A stretch of 64,000 bases of DNA from a virus: the IMG/VR virus record IMGVR_UViG_3300037225_000138, positions 1-64,000 of that record; one strand, given 5' to 3'. How positions within the stretch are numbered: position 1 is the first letter of the stretch; each line of letters begins with the position of its first letter. This document shows positions 10,813-17,791 of this stretch, in pieces. Made by a program: the position numbers and the translations under genes. The notes beneath the pieces were generated by a model, which was not told where the DNA came from, did not search any database, and saw nothing but the letters and a program-made list of their open reading frames with translations.

Positions 10813-11145
10813 ATGGAAGAACAATACGGATTAATAAAAGGGATTGAGTGTAAATTCGCAAAAACGGAACCTGCACTTATTGATGCGATCTCAAGAAAGA
10901 CAGAGATTGGCATAGAAAGAGTAAAGACGATGATGCGTTATAATGTCTTTACCGTAAGTCAATTTGCTGATCTTACGGGATTGGCTATCTCCACGATCAC
11001 TAATAAGACAAGGCCTTCTATAAACAAGGCCACTGGAGGTCTGGGAACAGAGCTCGATTATTGTTTTCCTTATCCTGATAAGCATAATCCAGGTCCCAAA
11101 TTTATTATTCGGAATGAGAAAGCAGAAGAAATCCTTAAAGGATGA
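10813..11145 (+). CDS. Small helix-turn-helix DNA-binding protein
   Basis: A 110-residue protein. Residues about 47-67 (FTVSQFADLTGLAISTITNK) have the spacing of a helix-turn-helix. It is the first gene after a strong promoter and overlaps the helicase-primase gene by four bases (ATGA), so it may regulate or assist replication. It could equally be a loader or early repressor. The HTH is read by eye; no family is assigned. Confidence 0.6.
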   Translation: MEEQYGLIKGIECKFAKTEPALIDAISRKTEIGIERVKTMMRYNVFTVSQFADLTGLAISTITNKTRPSINKATGGLGTELDYCFPYPDKHNPGPKFIIRNEKAEEILKG

Positions 11146-13106
11146 CGTTTAAGGAACTAAATATCAAAACACAGCCTGGGAAAGTAAGATATAGTGTTTT
11201 ATGTCCTAAATGTTCCCATTTGCGTCAGCATCATAAAACAACTCCATGTCTAACAGTTAATGACGAACCAGGGAATCAGTGGTATTGTTGTTCGCATTGC
11301 AATTGGAAGGGGAACTTAGGTAGTATGGAGCAATATGCCAAAGTTCAAGAGAACTCCAGGATGCCAAAACAGATTGCTGAGACTTATTCCAAGGAGGTCA
11401 GGGATTATTGGGAAAGCCGAGGTATTGATATGAAGATACCAAAGAGGCATGGTGTGTACGAATTTTCCATGGCAAAAAAACCGATATTAGGATTCCCTAC
11501 ATATATTGGGCATACGCTTGTAGATTCTAAATTCCTTGATATAAGATGGCAACCCGGGCAAGACTCTTCAAAGTGGTGGAATATACCCAAGAAGTTTGGT
11601 TCAAGAACGCTTCCATGGGGATTGGAGGACCTTAATTTCATTCCCGATGAACCAAAAATAGTTATCTGGACAGAAGGACATGTGGACAGGATGACATGGG
11701 AACAGGCAGGATATAAGAACATCTTGAGTGTGCCATCAGGAGCCCCTAGTCCTGATGCAAAGAACTTCGAGCATGAATTTGACTATATCAACGATAAATA
11801 CACTCAGAGTAAGATCGCAGAGGTTGATTTACATATTTTTTCTACGGATGGTGATGTTCCGGGGATGAAGTTAAAAAATCAACTTGCTCTTATTCTTGGT
11901 AAGGAGAAATGCAAGTACATCAACTATCCGGTAGGCTATAAAGACATTAATGAGGTGTGGAATGGGGATAAGAAAAAAGGGTTGAAAGCATTAGTGCAGG
12001 AAGGTGTTGATAAATGTTACAAGAATCTATCTTCATTTCCTATTGCCGGGATTATTAGCGTCCATGATGTAAGAGAAGATTTAAAGATACTTGCAGAGAA
12101 AGGATTCATCGGAGGATTAAAATGTGGCATTGCTGAGATAGATGCACTTTACACCGAGAAATCAAAGCACCTACAGGTGGTTACGGGACTACCGGGAAGT
12201 GGAAAAAGTACATACGTTAGGTGGCATGAGACAGAGGTGGTAAGGCATAATGCAGACCTTGACCTGAAATACGGATGGTTCTCCCCTGAGAATAGACCCG
12301 TAGCAAGGGAATATGCAAAGATGGCAGAGGTTGTCACCGGACAGTTTTTTAAAGAAGGATGGAAAAATTCGATGACACCTGCATTAAGGGATAAGACATT
12401 AAGATGGATAGAGAAGCATTTTTTCATAATATCTCCTGACCGTAAGAATTTTGATACTTTTAATGGTGAGATAAAATCAGATAAGGTCAATACTCTAAAT
12501 TCGTTATTTAAGTACCTTGTGTATCTCAAAAAAACTGAGAACATCTGTGCCTACGTTATTGATGCATGGAATAAGATTGAGCACGAACAGCCAAGAAATC
12601 AAACGGAGACACAGTACATCAGTTCTCAGCTTGACTTAATCCTGGACTTCAATGAATATTACGATCTGCACGGTATTATCATAGCTCATCCCACAAAAGT
12701 TGAGAAGATAGGGATAAACTACCGCATACCAAACTTATACGACATCAAAGGATCTTCAGCATGGAAAGAAAAGAGCGATGTAGGGATTATTCTGCATAGG
12801 AATGTGAATAAAAAGATAAGGAAAGAGGATATCACAGATACCATGGATGATGACGATAAATATTATGTTGACCCAAATGCGCCTACCATACTAAGAACTG
12901 AAAGGATAAGGTTTGAGGAAGAAGGCACCATGGATAGGATCAAGCTGACCATGGACAGCAGTAAGGGAGGAAGATTCTTTGTGTTCAAAGATGAGAAATC
13001 CAAGACAGAACCTTTGCCGGAGAAACTGAATCCTTCCAAGGGAAGTAATGAAGAAGATGAGACATTCAATGGGCATGATGAAACTTTGGAAAATCTTCCA
13101 TTTTAA
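11142..13106 (+). CDS. Helicase-primase (T7 gp4 / DnaB-like with TOPRIM and zinc ribbon)
   Basis: A 654-residue replication protein. It has an N-terminal zinc ribbon (C21-x2-C24 and C50-x2-C53), a TOPRIM-type region (WTEGHVDRM at about 175 and FSTDGDVPG at about 232) and a RecA-like helicase half with Walker A GLPGSGKST at about 347-356. Later AYVIDAWNKIEHE (Walker B area) and GSSAWKEKSDVGI fit DnaB-family helicases. This order and length fit the bifunctional primase-helicase of T7-like phages, which unwinds DNA and makes primers at the fork. It follows an HTH gene with a four-base overlap. No DNA polymerase is present in the window, so a host polymerase is probably used. Confidence 0.88.
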   Translation: MTFKELNIKTQPGKVRYSVLCPKCSHLRQHHKTTPCLTVNDEPGNQWYCCSHCNWKGNLGSMEQYAKVQENSRMPKQIAETYSKEVRDYWESRGIDMKIPKRHGVYEFSMAKKPILGFPTYIGHTLVDSKFLDIRWQPGQDSSKWWNIPKKFGSRTLPWGLEDLNFIPDEPKIVIWTEGHVDRMTWEQAGYKNILSVPSGAPSPDAKNFEHEFDYINDKYTQSKIAEVDLHIFSTDGDVPGMKLKNQLALILGKEKCKYINYPVGYKDINEVWNGDKKKGLKALVQEGVDKCYKNLSSFPIAGIISVHDVREDLKILAEKGFIGGLKCGIAEIDALYTEKSKHLQVVTGLPGSGKSTYVRWHETEVVRHNADLDLKYGWFSPENRPVAREYAKMAEVVTGQFFKEGWKNSMTPALRDKTLRWIEKHFFIISPDRKNFDTFNGEIKSDKVNTLNSLFKYLVYLKKTENICAYVIDAWNKIEHEQPRNQTETQYISSQLDLILDFNEYYDLHGIIIAHPTKVEKIGINYRIPNLYDIKGSSAWKEKSDVGIILHRNVNKKIRKEDITDTMDDDDKYYVDPNAPTILRTERIRFEEEGTMDRIKLTMDSSKGGRFFVFKDEKSKTEPLPEKLNPSKGSNEEDETFNGHDETLENLPF

Positions 13107-13134
13107 TTTGCATTTTAATTACCTTTTTAACTAT

Positions 13135-13821
13135 ATGAAAAGCTCAATTAAGGAACACAAGGGCAATATGTATGAAGGGGTGGTGACCTATAATCCACTC
13201 GGTGGAGAATGTTCCCATATATGTTCTTACTGTTCGACCAATGCGCTTAAAAAACGATATGAGGCAGTTAAGAATAAGTATTCTGGCCCACTCCAGTTGT
13301 ATTTTGATTATCCGAAGGGAACCGACAGGACTGTTTTTGTTGTGGCTCAAAATGATCTATTTGCTGAGAATGTGCCAACGGCATGGATTGTAAACATACT
13401 TCAGAGATGCAAGGCAAAGGATAACATTTACCTATTTCAATCAAAGAATCCGGCAAGGATGAAACAGTTTGCTCCCCTGTTCCCTGAAAAGTCGATCCTC
13501 TGTACTACTATTGAAACGAATCGCAGATATGCACAGATGGGTAATACTCCCGATGTTTATGACCGGGCAAAAGCGATGAATGAACACTGGCTTGCAGGTT
13601 TTAAAATTCAAGTGACTCTTGAACCTTTGTTCGATTTTGATTTAAAGGAACTTGTTTGGTTAATTCAGGAATGTCACCCCGACCAAATAAACATCGGCGC
13701 CGATAGCAAGCATCACAACTTACCGGAACCGTCAAAAGATAAAGTCCTGGCATTGATAGATGAACTTCAGAAGTTTACTACGATAGCCCGTAAAACGAAT
13801 TTAGCGAGGTTGCTGAAATGA
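13135..13821 (+). CDS. Radical-SAM-like enzyme (phage Gp37/Gp68, DUF5131-like)
   Basis: A 228-residue protein with C26-x3-C30-x2-C33 (ECSHICSYC), the iron-sulfur ligand spacing of radical SAM enzymes, and a TIETN motif further in. I place it in the phage Gp37/Gp68 family, whose substrate is unknown. The reading frame is open back to 13048 inside the primase gene, but ATG 13135 gives an N-terminus that fits the family and avoids overlap. It sits in the replication block; a role in DNA, tRNA or protein modification is possible but not shown. Confidence 0.75.
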   Translation: MKSSIKEHKGNMYEGVVTYNPLGGECSHICSYCSTNALKKRYEAVKNKYSGPLQLYFDYPKGTDRTVFVVAQNDLFAENVPTAWIVNILQRCKAKDNIYLFQSKNPARMKQFAPLFPEKSILCTTIETNRRYAQMGNTPDVYDRAKAMNEHWLAGFKIQVTLEPLFDFDLKELVWLIQECHPDQINIGADSKHHNLPEPSKDKVLALIDELQKFTTIARKTNLARLLK

Positions 13822-13836
13822 ATTTAAAAAACAACA

Positions 13837-14625
13837 ATGAATATGGAAAAGTATAAATTGACTTCCGAAACAATCAATGTCTATGGTAGAATACTTTACC
13901 GCATTGAGACACTTATTTCTTTCTCTGATATAAACAAGGGGGAAAAGGGTGGTTTTGTCGAGAGTCTTAAAAATCTCGATCAGTCCGGTGATGCATGGGT
14001 GTCCGGTGATGCACGGGTGTACGGTGATGCATGGGTGTCCGGTGATGCATGGGTGTACGGTGATGCATGGGTGTCCGGTGATGCATGGGTGTACGGTAAT
14101 GCACGGGTGTACGGTGATGCACGGGTGTACGGTGATGCAAGGGTGTACGGTGATGCAATGGTGTACGGTAATGCATGGGTGTACGGTGATGCACGGGTGT
14201 ACGGTGATGCACAGGTGTACGGTAATGCACGGGTGTACGGTGATGCACAGGTGTACGGTAATGCACGGGTGTACGGTAATGCACGGGTGTACGGTGATGC
14301 ACAGGTGTACGGTAATGCATGGGTGTACGGTAATGCACGGGTGTACGGTGATGCACAGGTGTACGGTAATGCACGGGTGTCCGGTAATGCACTGGTGTAC
14401 GGTGATGCAATACTACGATCACAAAAACACAATAATTGCAAAACGTATCTAACCATCGGGCCAGTTGGATCAGATAGATTTATTACCATTGAAAAGGAAG
14501 GAGGTATAATCAATGCCGGATGTTTTTCAGGAACGATCAAAGAGTTTGAAAAAGCAGTAAAAGAGAAATACGGGAATGAAAGCGACTATTATCCGGTAAT
14601 TAAATTTCTGAAGTCTTTGAAATAA
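13837..14625 (+). CDS. Left-handed beta-helix hexapeptide-repeat protein (YdcK-like)
   Basis: A 262-residue protein. Residues 1-49 form a leader ending KGEKGGFVESLKNLDQ, then 24 hexapeptides of the form (Y/S)G(D/N)A(x)V run without break to about residue 193, followed by a 69-residue globular tail. The repeat is that of left-handed beta-helices such as YdcK; the leader GGFV.S..NL is familiar from phage proteins of this group. Acetyltransferases share the fold, but I see no catalytic His, so a structural or binding role is as likely. The underlying 18-base units are nearly identical, implying recent expansion. Starts at 13837 and 13843 are both possible. Confidence 0.75.
   Translation: MNMEKYKLTSETINVYGRILYRIETLISFSDINKGEKGGFVESLKNLDQSGDAWVSGDARVYGDAWVSGDAWVYGDAWVSGDAWVYGNARVYGDARVYGDARVYGDAMVYGNAWVYGDARVYGDAQVYGNARVYGDAQVYGNARVYGNARVYGDAQVYGNAWVYGNARVYGDAQVYGNARVSGNALVYGDAILRSQKHNNCKTYLTIGPVGSDRFITIEKEGGIINAGCFSGTIKEFEKAVKEKYGNESDYYPVIKFLKSLK
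13984..14415 (+). repeat. Tandem 18-bp repeat, 24 copies
   Basis: Twenty-four in-phase copies of TACGGTGATGCANGGGTG-like units within the beta-helix gene. Variation is confined to three codons: TAC/TCC, GAT/AAT, and TGG/CGG/AGG/CAG/ATG/CTG. The 18-base period keeps other frames open as well, which makes shadow reading frames on both strands. Confidence 0.95.
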
Positions 14626-14643
14626 TCACTAAAGAAACTAACC

Positions 14644-14844
14644 ATGAATAAAACAGATTATTTAAGACCCAAAACACGAGGCGAATTGCGTGACTATTTG
14701 CAATTAGGTATTAAGTGTGAGGTAGTCGCATCAAATGTAGAAATAACATCTATTTGTTTGGATGGATGGTTGAAATTTAAGGGGCAATATAAAACAAGTC
14801 CCTCTGAAAATATAGGATGGGTTGTTTTTGAGAGAGTAATTTAA
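14644..14844 (+). CDS. Small phage protein, unknown function
   Basis: A 66-residue protein; its N-terminal RPKTRGELRDYLQLGIKCEV resembles a short helical phage motif I have seen but cannot name. It lies 18 bases after the beta-helix gene behind an A-rich leader. It is followed by a promoter, so it probably ends this sub-operon. Confidence 0.55.
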   Translation: MNKTDYLRPKTRGELRDYLQLGIKCEVVASNVEITSICLDGWLKFKGQYKTSPSENIGWVVFERVI

Positions 14845-14858
14845 TCACTAAAGAAATA

Positions 14859-14890
14859 TTTGCATAATTGAAATACTTTGTTTATCTTTG
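14859..14890 (+). promoter_or_regulatory. Bacteroidetes-type promoter
   Basis: TTTG (14859-14862), 20 bases, TATCTTTG (14883-14890): a full match. It would start transcription near 14895-14898, so the downstream gene most likely starts at ATG 14976, not at the in-frame TTG 14868 that lies across the promoter. Confidence 0.7.
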
Positions 14891-14952
14891 GAATTGGATA
14901 GTCAGGAATAAGCTCCCTGATGAACGAGGAACCGAACGCCTCTTCCAATTCC
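14890..14952 (+). other. Inverted repeat enclosing two small hairpins
   Basis: GGAATTGGA (14890-14898) is the exact reverse complement of TCCAATTCC (14944-14952). Between them are TCAGG/CCTGA and GAGG/CCTC stems, giving a three-way-junction shape. It begins directly at the -7 box of the promoter, so it could act as an operator on DNA or, if included, as a 5' leader structure. It could also be chance within coding sequence if the longer frame is used. Confidence 0.4.
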
Positions 14953-14975
14953 ATTCACGGATAATAAAATGTGAT

Positions 14976-15371
14976 ATGCGAGATGAACTCTTGCGTGTTT
15001 TTGCCAGTCAGTTCACCCTGCCGGGGAAAGAAAAAATCGTGGAAATACTAAAAAAGAGAGTGCAAAATCTTATAGTATCAGATTTAATTAGTCCTCTTTA
15101 TTGGGATGACTTTGCCGATGAACTTCTTGCCTTCCTCCCTGTCGAGGAGAAGAAAGATGATGATGAACCACCAAAGTATCCTACAAGTTACCGGGATTTT
15201 ACCATGACAGATAAGGAACCCGCCGAAAGGGTTAAGCTTTCCGATCTTCCGACAGACATGGAAATAAATAAATGGGCAACTTCTTATGCAAAAAGATCAG
15301 CTGGCAATAAGATAGACTGCATGGTTGGTGCAATGTGGATGCGTGACAGACTAAAGAACAAAAACAAATGA
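14976..15371 (+). CDS. Unknown phage protein
   Basis: A 131-residue protein. It has a helical N-terminal half, an acidic run EEKKDDDEPP near residues 60-69, then a segment ending DCMVGAMWMRDRL. ATG 14976 is chosen because a promoter-like element lies just upstream; the frame stays open to TTG 14868, which would add 36 residues. It overlaps the next frame by four bases if that uses ATG 15368. No family recognised. Confidence 0.5.
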   Translation: MRDELLRVFASQFTLPGKEKIVEILKKRVQNLIVSDLISPLYWDDFADELLAFLPVEEKKDDDEPPKYPTSYRDFTMTDKEPAERVKLSDLPTDMEINKWATSYAKRSAGNKIDCMVGAMWMRDRLKNKNK

Positions 15372-15400
15372 TTTATATTAATAATTTAAACTTAGAAAAA

Positions 15401-15736
15401 ATGTCAAAAACAGAAATTAATGAAGTAGAGATTAACGGCATTCAGTATGTCCGTAAAGATTCATTAAATGTCCCAAAAGAATTTGATGGAGACATTAAAA
15501 TTGTTGTTCTTCAAAGAGGGTGGATTTATATTGGTCGTTTTGAAAGAGATGGCAATGACTGTAAGCTCCATAATGCTTATAACATTCGTTCATGGGGTAC
15601 GACAAAAGGACTCCCCGAACTTGTAAATGGTGCAACAAAAGATACAAAACTCGACAAGTGTGAGGGTATTGTAGAATTTGATTGGCTAACGGTCGTGCAT
15701 ACTATTACAGTAAATGCAAAAAAATGGGTACTGTAA
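15401..15736 (+). CDS. Phage protein of unknown function, partner of the Gly-rich repeat gene
   Basis: A 111-residue protein with KIVVLQRGWIYIGRFERDGN at about residues 31-50, then NAYNIRSWGTTKGLPEL and a C-terminal beta-rich part. This RGW..(I/V)G pattern occurs, from memory, in small phage proteins often followed by a Gly/Tyr/Asp repeat gene, as here. ATG 15401 is preferred over ATG 15368 because it follows an A-rich leader (ACTTAGAAAAA). The end overlaps the repeat gene by 13 bases. Function unknown. Confidence 0.6.
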   Translation: MSKTEINEVEINGIQYVRKDSLNVPKEFDGDIKIVVLQRGWIYIGRFERDGNDCKLHNAYNIRSWGTTKGLPELVNGATKDTKLDKCEGIVEFDWLTVVHTITVNAKKWVL

Positions 15737-16029
15737 GAATTGCGGGTAATTTTGATGATTCTCAGAATACTCACGGCAACGGCTACGGCGACGGCTACGG
15801 CTACGGCTACGGCTACGGCGACGGCGACGGCTACGGCGACGGCAACGGCTACGGCTACGGCAAAGCCAACGGCAACGGCTACGGCGACGGCAACGGCTAC
15901 GGCGACGGCAACGGCTACGGCAACGGCAACGGCTACGGCGACGGCCACGGCCACGGCGACGGCTACGGCTACGGCAACGGCAACGGCTACGGCAACGGCT
16001 ACGGCTACGGCAACGGCTACGGCTATTAA
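15724..16029 (+). CDS. Gly-Tyr/Asp/Asn dipeptide-repeat protein
   Basis: A 101-residue protein: a 17-residue leader (MGTVRIAGNFDDSQNTH), then 42 dipeptides in which Gly alternates with Tyr, Asp, Asn or occasionally His or Lys. Every Gly codon is GGC except one GCC, and nearly every partner codon is NAC. ATG 15724 overlaps the previous gene, which suggests coupling. Such a chain would be disordered or sticky; a scaffold, decoy or surface role is conceivable but nothing proves it. The frame is favoured over the others because the unique leader and the paired gene upstream recur together in phages (from memory). Confidence 0.55.
   Translation: MGTVRIAGNFDDSQNTHGNGYGDGYGYGYGYGDGDGYGDGNGYGYGKANGNGYGDGNGYGDGNGYGNGNGYGDGHGHGDGYGYGNGNGYGNGYGYGNGYGY
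15775..16026 (+). repeat. Tandem 6-bp repeat (GGCNAC), 42 units
   Basis: Forty-two units of GGCTAC, GGCGAC, GGCAAC or GGCCAC (one GGCAAA-GCCAAC pair). The variable base is almost always the first of the second codon. It is far more GC-rich than its surroundings and opens all six frames. Confidence 0.95.
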
Positions 16030-16113
16030 CGGGACTCAACGGGTAAGTAAGTATTTACGAGGCAATTAGGTTCGAGTTTTGATCAGGCGTTTTATTCTGC
16101 AAAGGAATATTTA

Positions 16114-16179
16114 ATGACCAATCAGAAAAAAGGACTTACTGTTGGTAATATTTGGTTTTCAATCACTATAAGAAAGTAA
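16114..16179 (+). CDS. Possible 21-residue peptide
   Basis: ATG with a short frame (MTNQKKGLTVGNIWFSITIRK) in the 183-base gap after the Gly-rich gene. The frame is open for about 20 codons upstream without an ATG. It may be the tail of a decayed gene. Little else is visible in this gap. Confidence 0.25.
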   Translation: MTNQKKGLTVGNIWFSITIRK

Positions 16180-16212
16180 TTCCCCTCATCGGGACAAATA
16201 AAAGACAAAACT

Positions 16213-16536
16213 ATGATAAACGAAACTGAAAAATTTGCAGCATGGGCAATTATTGAATTGTTCGGACATAATCAGATTGCCGGTATGTGTACAGAACAGA
16301 ATATTGCCGGAACGAATATGTTACGGGTCGATGTTCCAGAGACAACAGAGCATCCACCGTTCACTCGCTTTTTAGGTAGTGGTGCAATTTATGCTATTAA
16401 TCCCGTAACGGAAGAAATTGCAAAACATTGGGCTGAATCATTACAAGTATCTCCGGTTCATGCATGGGATATTCGGCAGTTTATGGAGAAAAACAAATTA
16501 GCACTCAATAAAGGCGAAGAAGATTTACCTATTTAG
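16213..16536 (+). CDS. Widespread phage/mobile-element protein, unknown function
   Basis: A 107-residue protein with WAIIELFGHNQIAGMCTEQ, then GTNMLRVDVPE and GSGAIYAINPVTEE. I recall this pattern (ELxGHxxIAG...RVDVP...AIYxIxPxxE) from many phages and integrated elements of unrelated bacteria; its function is unknown to me. It is the first gene after the Gly-rich repeat and heads a tight run of small genes leading to the recombination enzymes. Confidence 0.65.
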   Translation: MINETEKFAAWAIIELFGHNQIAGMCTEQNIAGTNMLRVDVPETTEHPPFTRFLGSGAIYAINPVTEEIAKHWAESLQVSPVHAWDIRQFMEKNKLALNKGEEDLPI

Positions 16537-16555
16537 CCCCTCAAAAGCATGAAAG

Positions 16556-16654
16556 ATGACTGCAATTATTATCTTAATCGGATTCCTGGCATTATTGATC
16601 GGATATATCGTTTCTAAAGCAATAATAAATAAAAAAAGAAGACTTAAATTATGA
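16556..16654 (+). CDS. Small single-span membrane peptide
   Basis: A 32-residue peptide: hydrophobic stretch from residue 3 to 20 (AIIILIGFLALLIGYIVS), then a basic tail (KAIINKKRRLKL), so one membrane segment with a cytoplasmic C-terminus is likely. It overlaps the GroES-like gene by four bases (ATGA). Confidence 0.5.
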   Translation: MTAIIILIGFLALLIGYIVSKAIINKKRRLKL

Positions 16655-16908
16655 CAACATTAGGGAATAGTGTTTTAATACTTCCGGACAAGTTACCTGA
16701 GAAAACAAGGAATGGTGTTCTTGTAATACCACAGAACTCAAAAGAGATGCTTCCGGGAGAGGGGGTAGTTATACAAGTGGGTCCCGCATGTGAGCAAGTG
16801 AAAGCGGGTAACCATGTCAAGTTCAATCGCAAGCCGGCATCGGTCATCATCATTGATGAGATAGAGCATTATTTAGTTGAAGAACATAATATTTTATACC
16901 ATGAATAA
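16651..16908 (+). CDS. GroES-like co-chaperonin
   Basis: An 85-residue protein in the size range of GroES-type co-chaperonins. It begins GNSVLILPDKLPEKTRNGVLVIP, where the mobile-loop region of co-chaperonins lies, continues GEGVVIQVGP and VKAGNHVKF, and ends EIEHYLVEEHNILYHE. These are the beta-strands and roof of the fold. T4 gp31 is a phage protein of this kind that lets host GroEL fold the capsid protein. No GroEL is seen in the window, so it would act with the host chaperonin. It overlaps both neighbours by a few bases. Confidence 0.8.
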   Translation: MTTLGNSVLILPDKLPEKTRNGVLVIPQNSKEMLPGEGVVIQVGPACEQVKAGNHVKFNRKPASVIIIDEIEHYLVEEHNILYHE

Positions 16909-17329
16909 CGTAAATGATTTTAAGTATGCCGAACTGTTAAAACAGTATCAGGCAAAAGTTCTTGCACCACAGATCAAAAGAAGGGCAGATGCGCAATCTG
17001 ACTTCGAGAAAGTATCTAAGGGCACAGACAGGGAAGCAATAGAGGTCGCAAAGGCTAAAGTGGGTAATTACGATGCCTGGTTGAAGTTCTACGAACAGTT
17101 CTATGACGAGGGATTAAGGCTATGCACACAGCATGAATCTTTAACAAATAAGATGTCGAAGATTTATGATCGGTGGTACTCTGACATCAGCAACGAGGGG
17201 AAACAAGAAATTGAATTAATGTCATCCCAGGCAGACCTTCTATGTGAGCTTATGGGGGAACTGTACAAAGAGTTATTACCATTGAACTTACCGGGGATGA
17301 AACCTCCGTCACCATTAAACATGAAATAA
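16901..17329 (+). CDS. Helical unknown protein
   Basis: A 142-residue, mainly helical protein rich in Lys, Glu, Gln and Leu with probable coiled coil (residues 5-60). ATG 16901 overlaps the co-chaperonin gene by eight bases and gives a cleaner start than the open frame at 16877. No family recognised. It precedes the exonuclease gene by one small gene, so a recombination accessory role is possible. Confidence 0.5.
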   Translation: MNNVNDFKYAELLKQYQAKVLAPQIKRRADAQSDFEKVSKGTDREAIEVAKAKVGNYDAWLKFYEQFYDEGLRLCTQHESLTNKMSKIYDRWYSDISNEGKQEIELMSSQADLLCELMGELYKELLPLNLPGMKPPSPLNMK

Positions 17330-17330
17330 T

Positions 17331-17789
17331 ATGAATGACATCGCAAAAAAATCAGTAGCCGACAGATTCCTTACTGCTATTAAGAAGGAGAATCTTGTTG
17401 CAAAAGAGGCAGGAGCCATAGTCGGTATTCTGCCTGCTTACATCTCAATGATGAAGAACCCTAAATATTGGGCTAATTGTCCTGCCAAAGCATGGGATGC
17501 CGTACTGGCATGGGTAAAAAGTGGCTATACTCTACATGGCTGGAAAACAAAGAAACCGGTAAAAGAGGTTGTGGAGAAAGTTGAAAAACCTGTTCCTCCG
17601 AAGGAAGAGGAAATATATGAGCCGGAATTTGAGGAAACTCCGATAGCGAAAGAAAAATCCAAAGAGGATGCTATTGATGATAAAAGTCTGGTTCAGATAA
17701 TCACTTTTCTTAAGATGAAAGCAACGGAACATCGGGAACTCGCAGATGCCTTTGATAAAGCAGCGAATAGTTTCCTTAATAAAAATTAG
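17331..17789 (+). CDS. Putative HTH protein with charged linker
   Basis: A 152-residue protein. Residues 1-65 (RFLTAIKKENLVAKEAGAIVGILPAYISMMKNPKYW...) resemble a Cro/C1-like helix-turn-helix region with the recognition helix near YISMMKN. Residues 75-115 are a Pro/Glu/Lys-rich linker, and the C-terminal 40 residues are helical. It sits directly before the YqaJ nuclease gene (two-base gap). The HTH call is by eye. Confidence 0.5.
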   Translation: MNDIAKKSVADRFLTAIKKENLVAKEAGAIVGILPAYISMMKNPKYWANCPAKAWDAVLAWVKSGYTLHGWKTKKPVKEVVEKVEKPVPPKEEEIYEPEFEETPIAKEKSKEDAIDDKSLVQIITFLKMKATEHRELADAFDKAANSFLNKN

Positions 17790-17791
17790 CC

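Noticed and set aside
13984-14415. CRISPR-like array
   Set aside because: There are no spacers: the 18-base units follow directly on one another and encode a regular hexapeptide; no cas gene is present.
13949-14540. Long open frames on both strands through the 18-base repeat (for example MHGCTV, HYRTPV and SPYTRAL repeats)
   Set aside because: They arise because the repeat period is a multiple of three; only the frame with the unique N- and C-terminal domains reads as a protein.
14890-14952. Hammerhead-type ribozyme
   Set aside because: CTGATGA is present, but no GAAA core or matching stem II is found; the shape is better explained as inverted repeats.
15577-16069. Open frames of Ala-Val, Thr-Ala and Arg-Ser repeats around the GGCNAC array
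   Set aside because: The 6-base repeat opens all six frames; the Gly-Tyr frame has a unique leader and is coupled to the upstream gene.
16040-16080. tRNA-like GGTTCGAGT
   Set aside because: The bases around it do not form a T-arm or acceptor stem.
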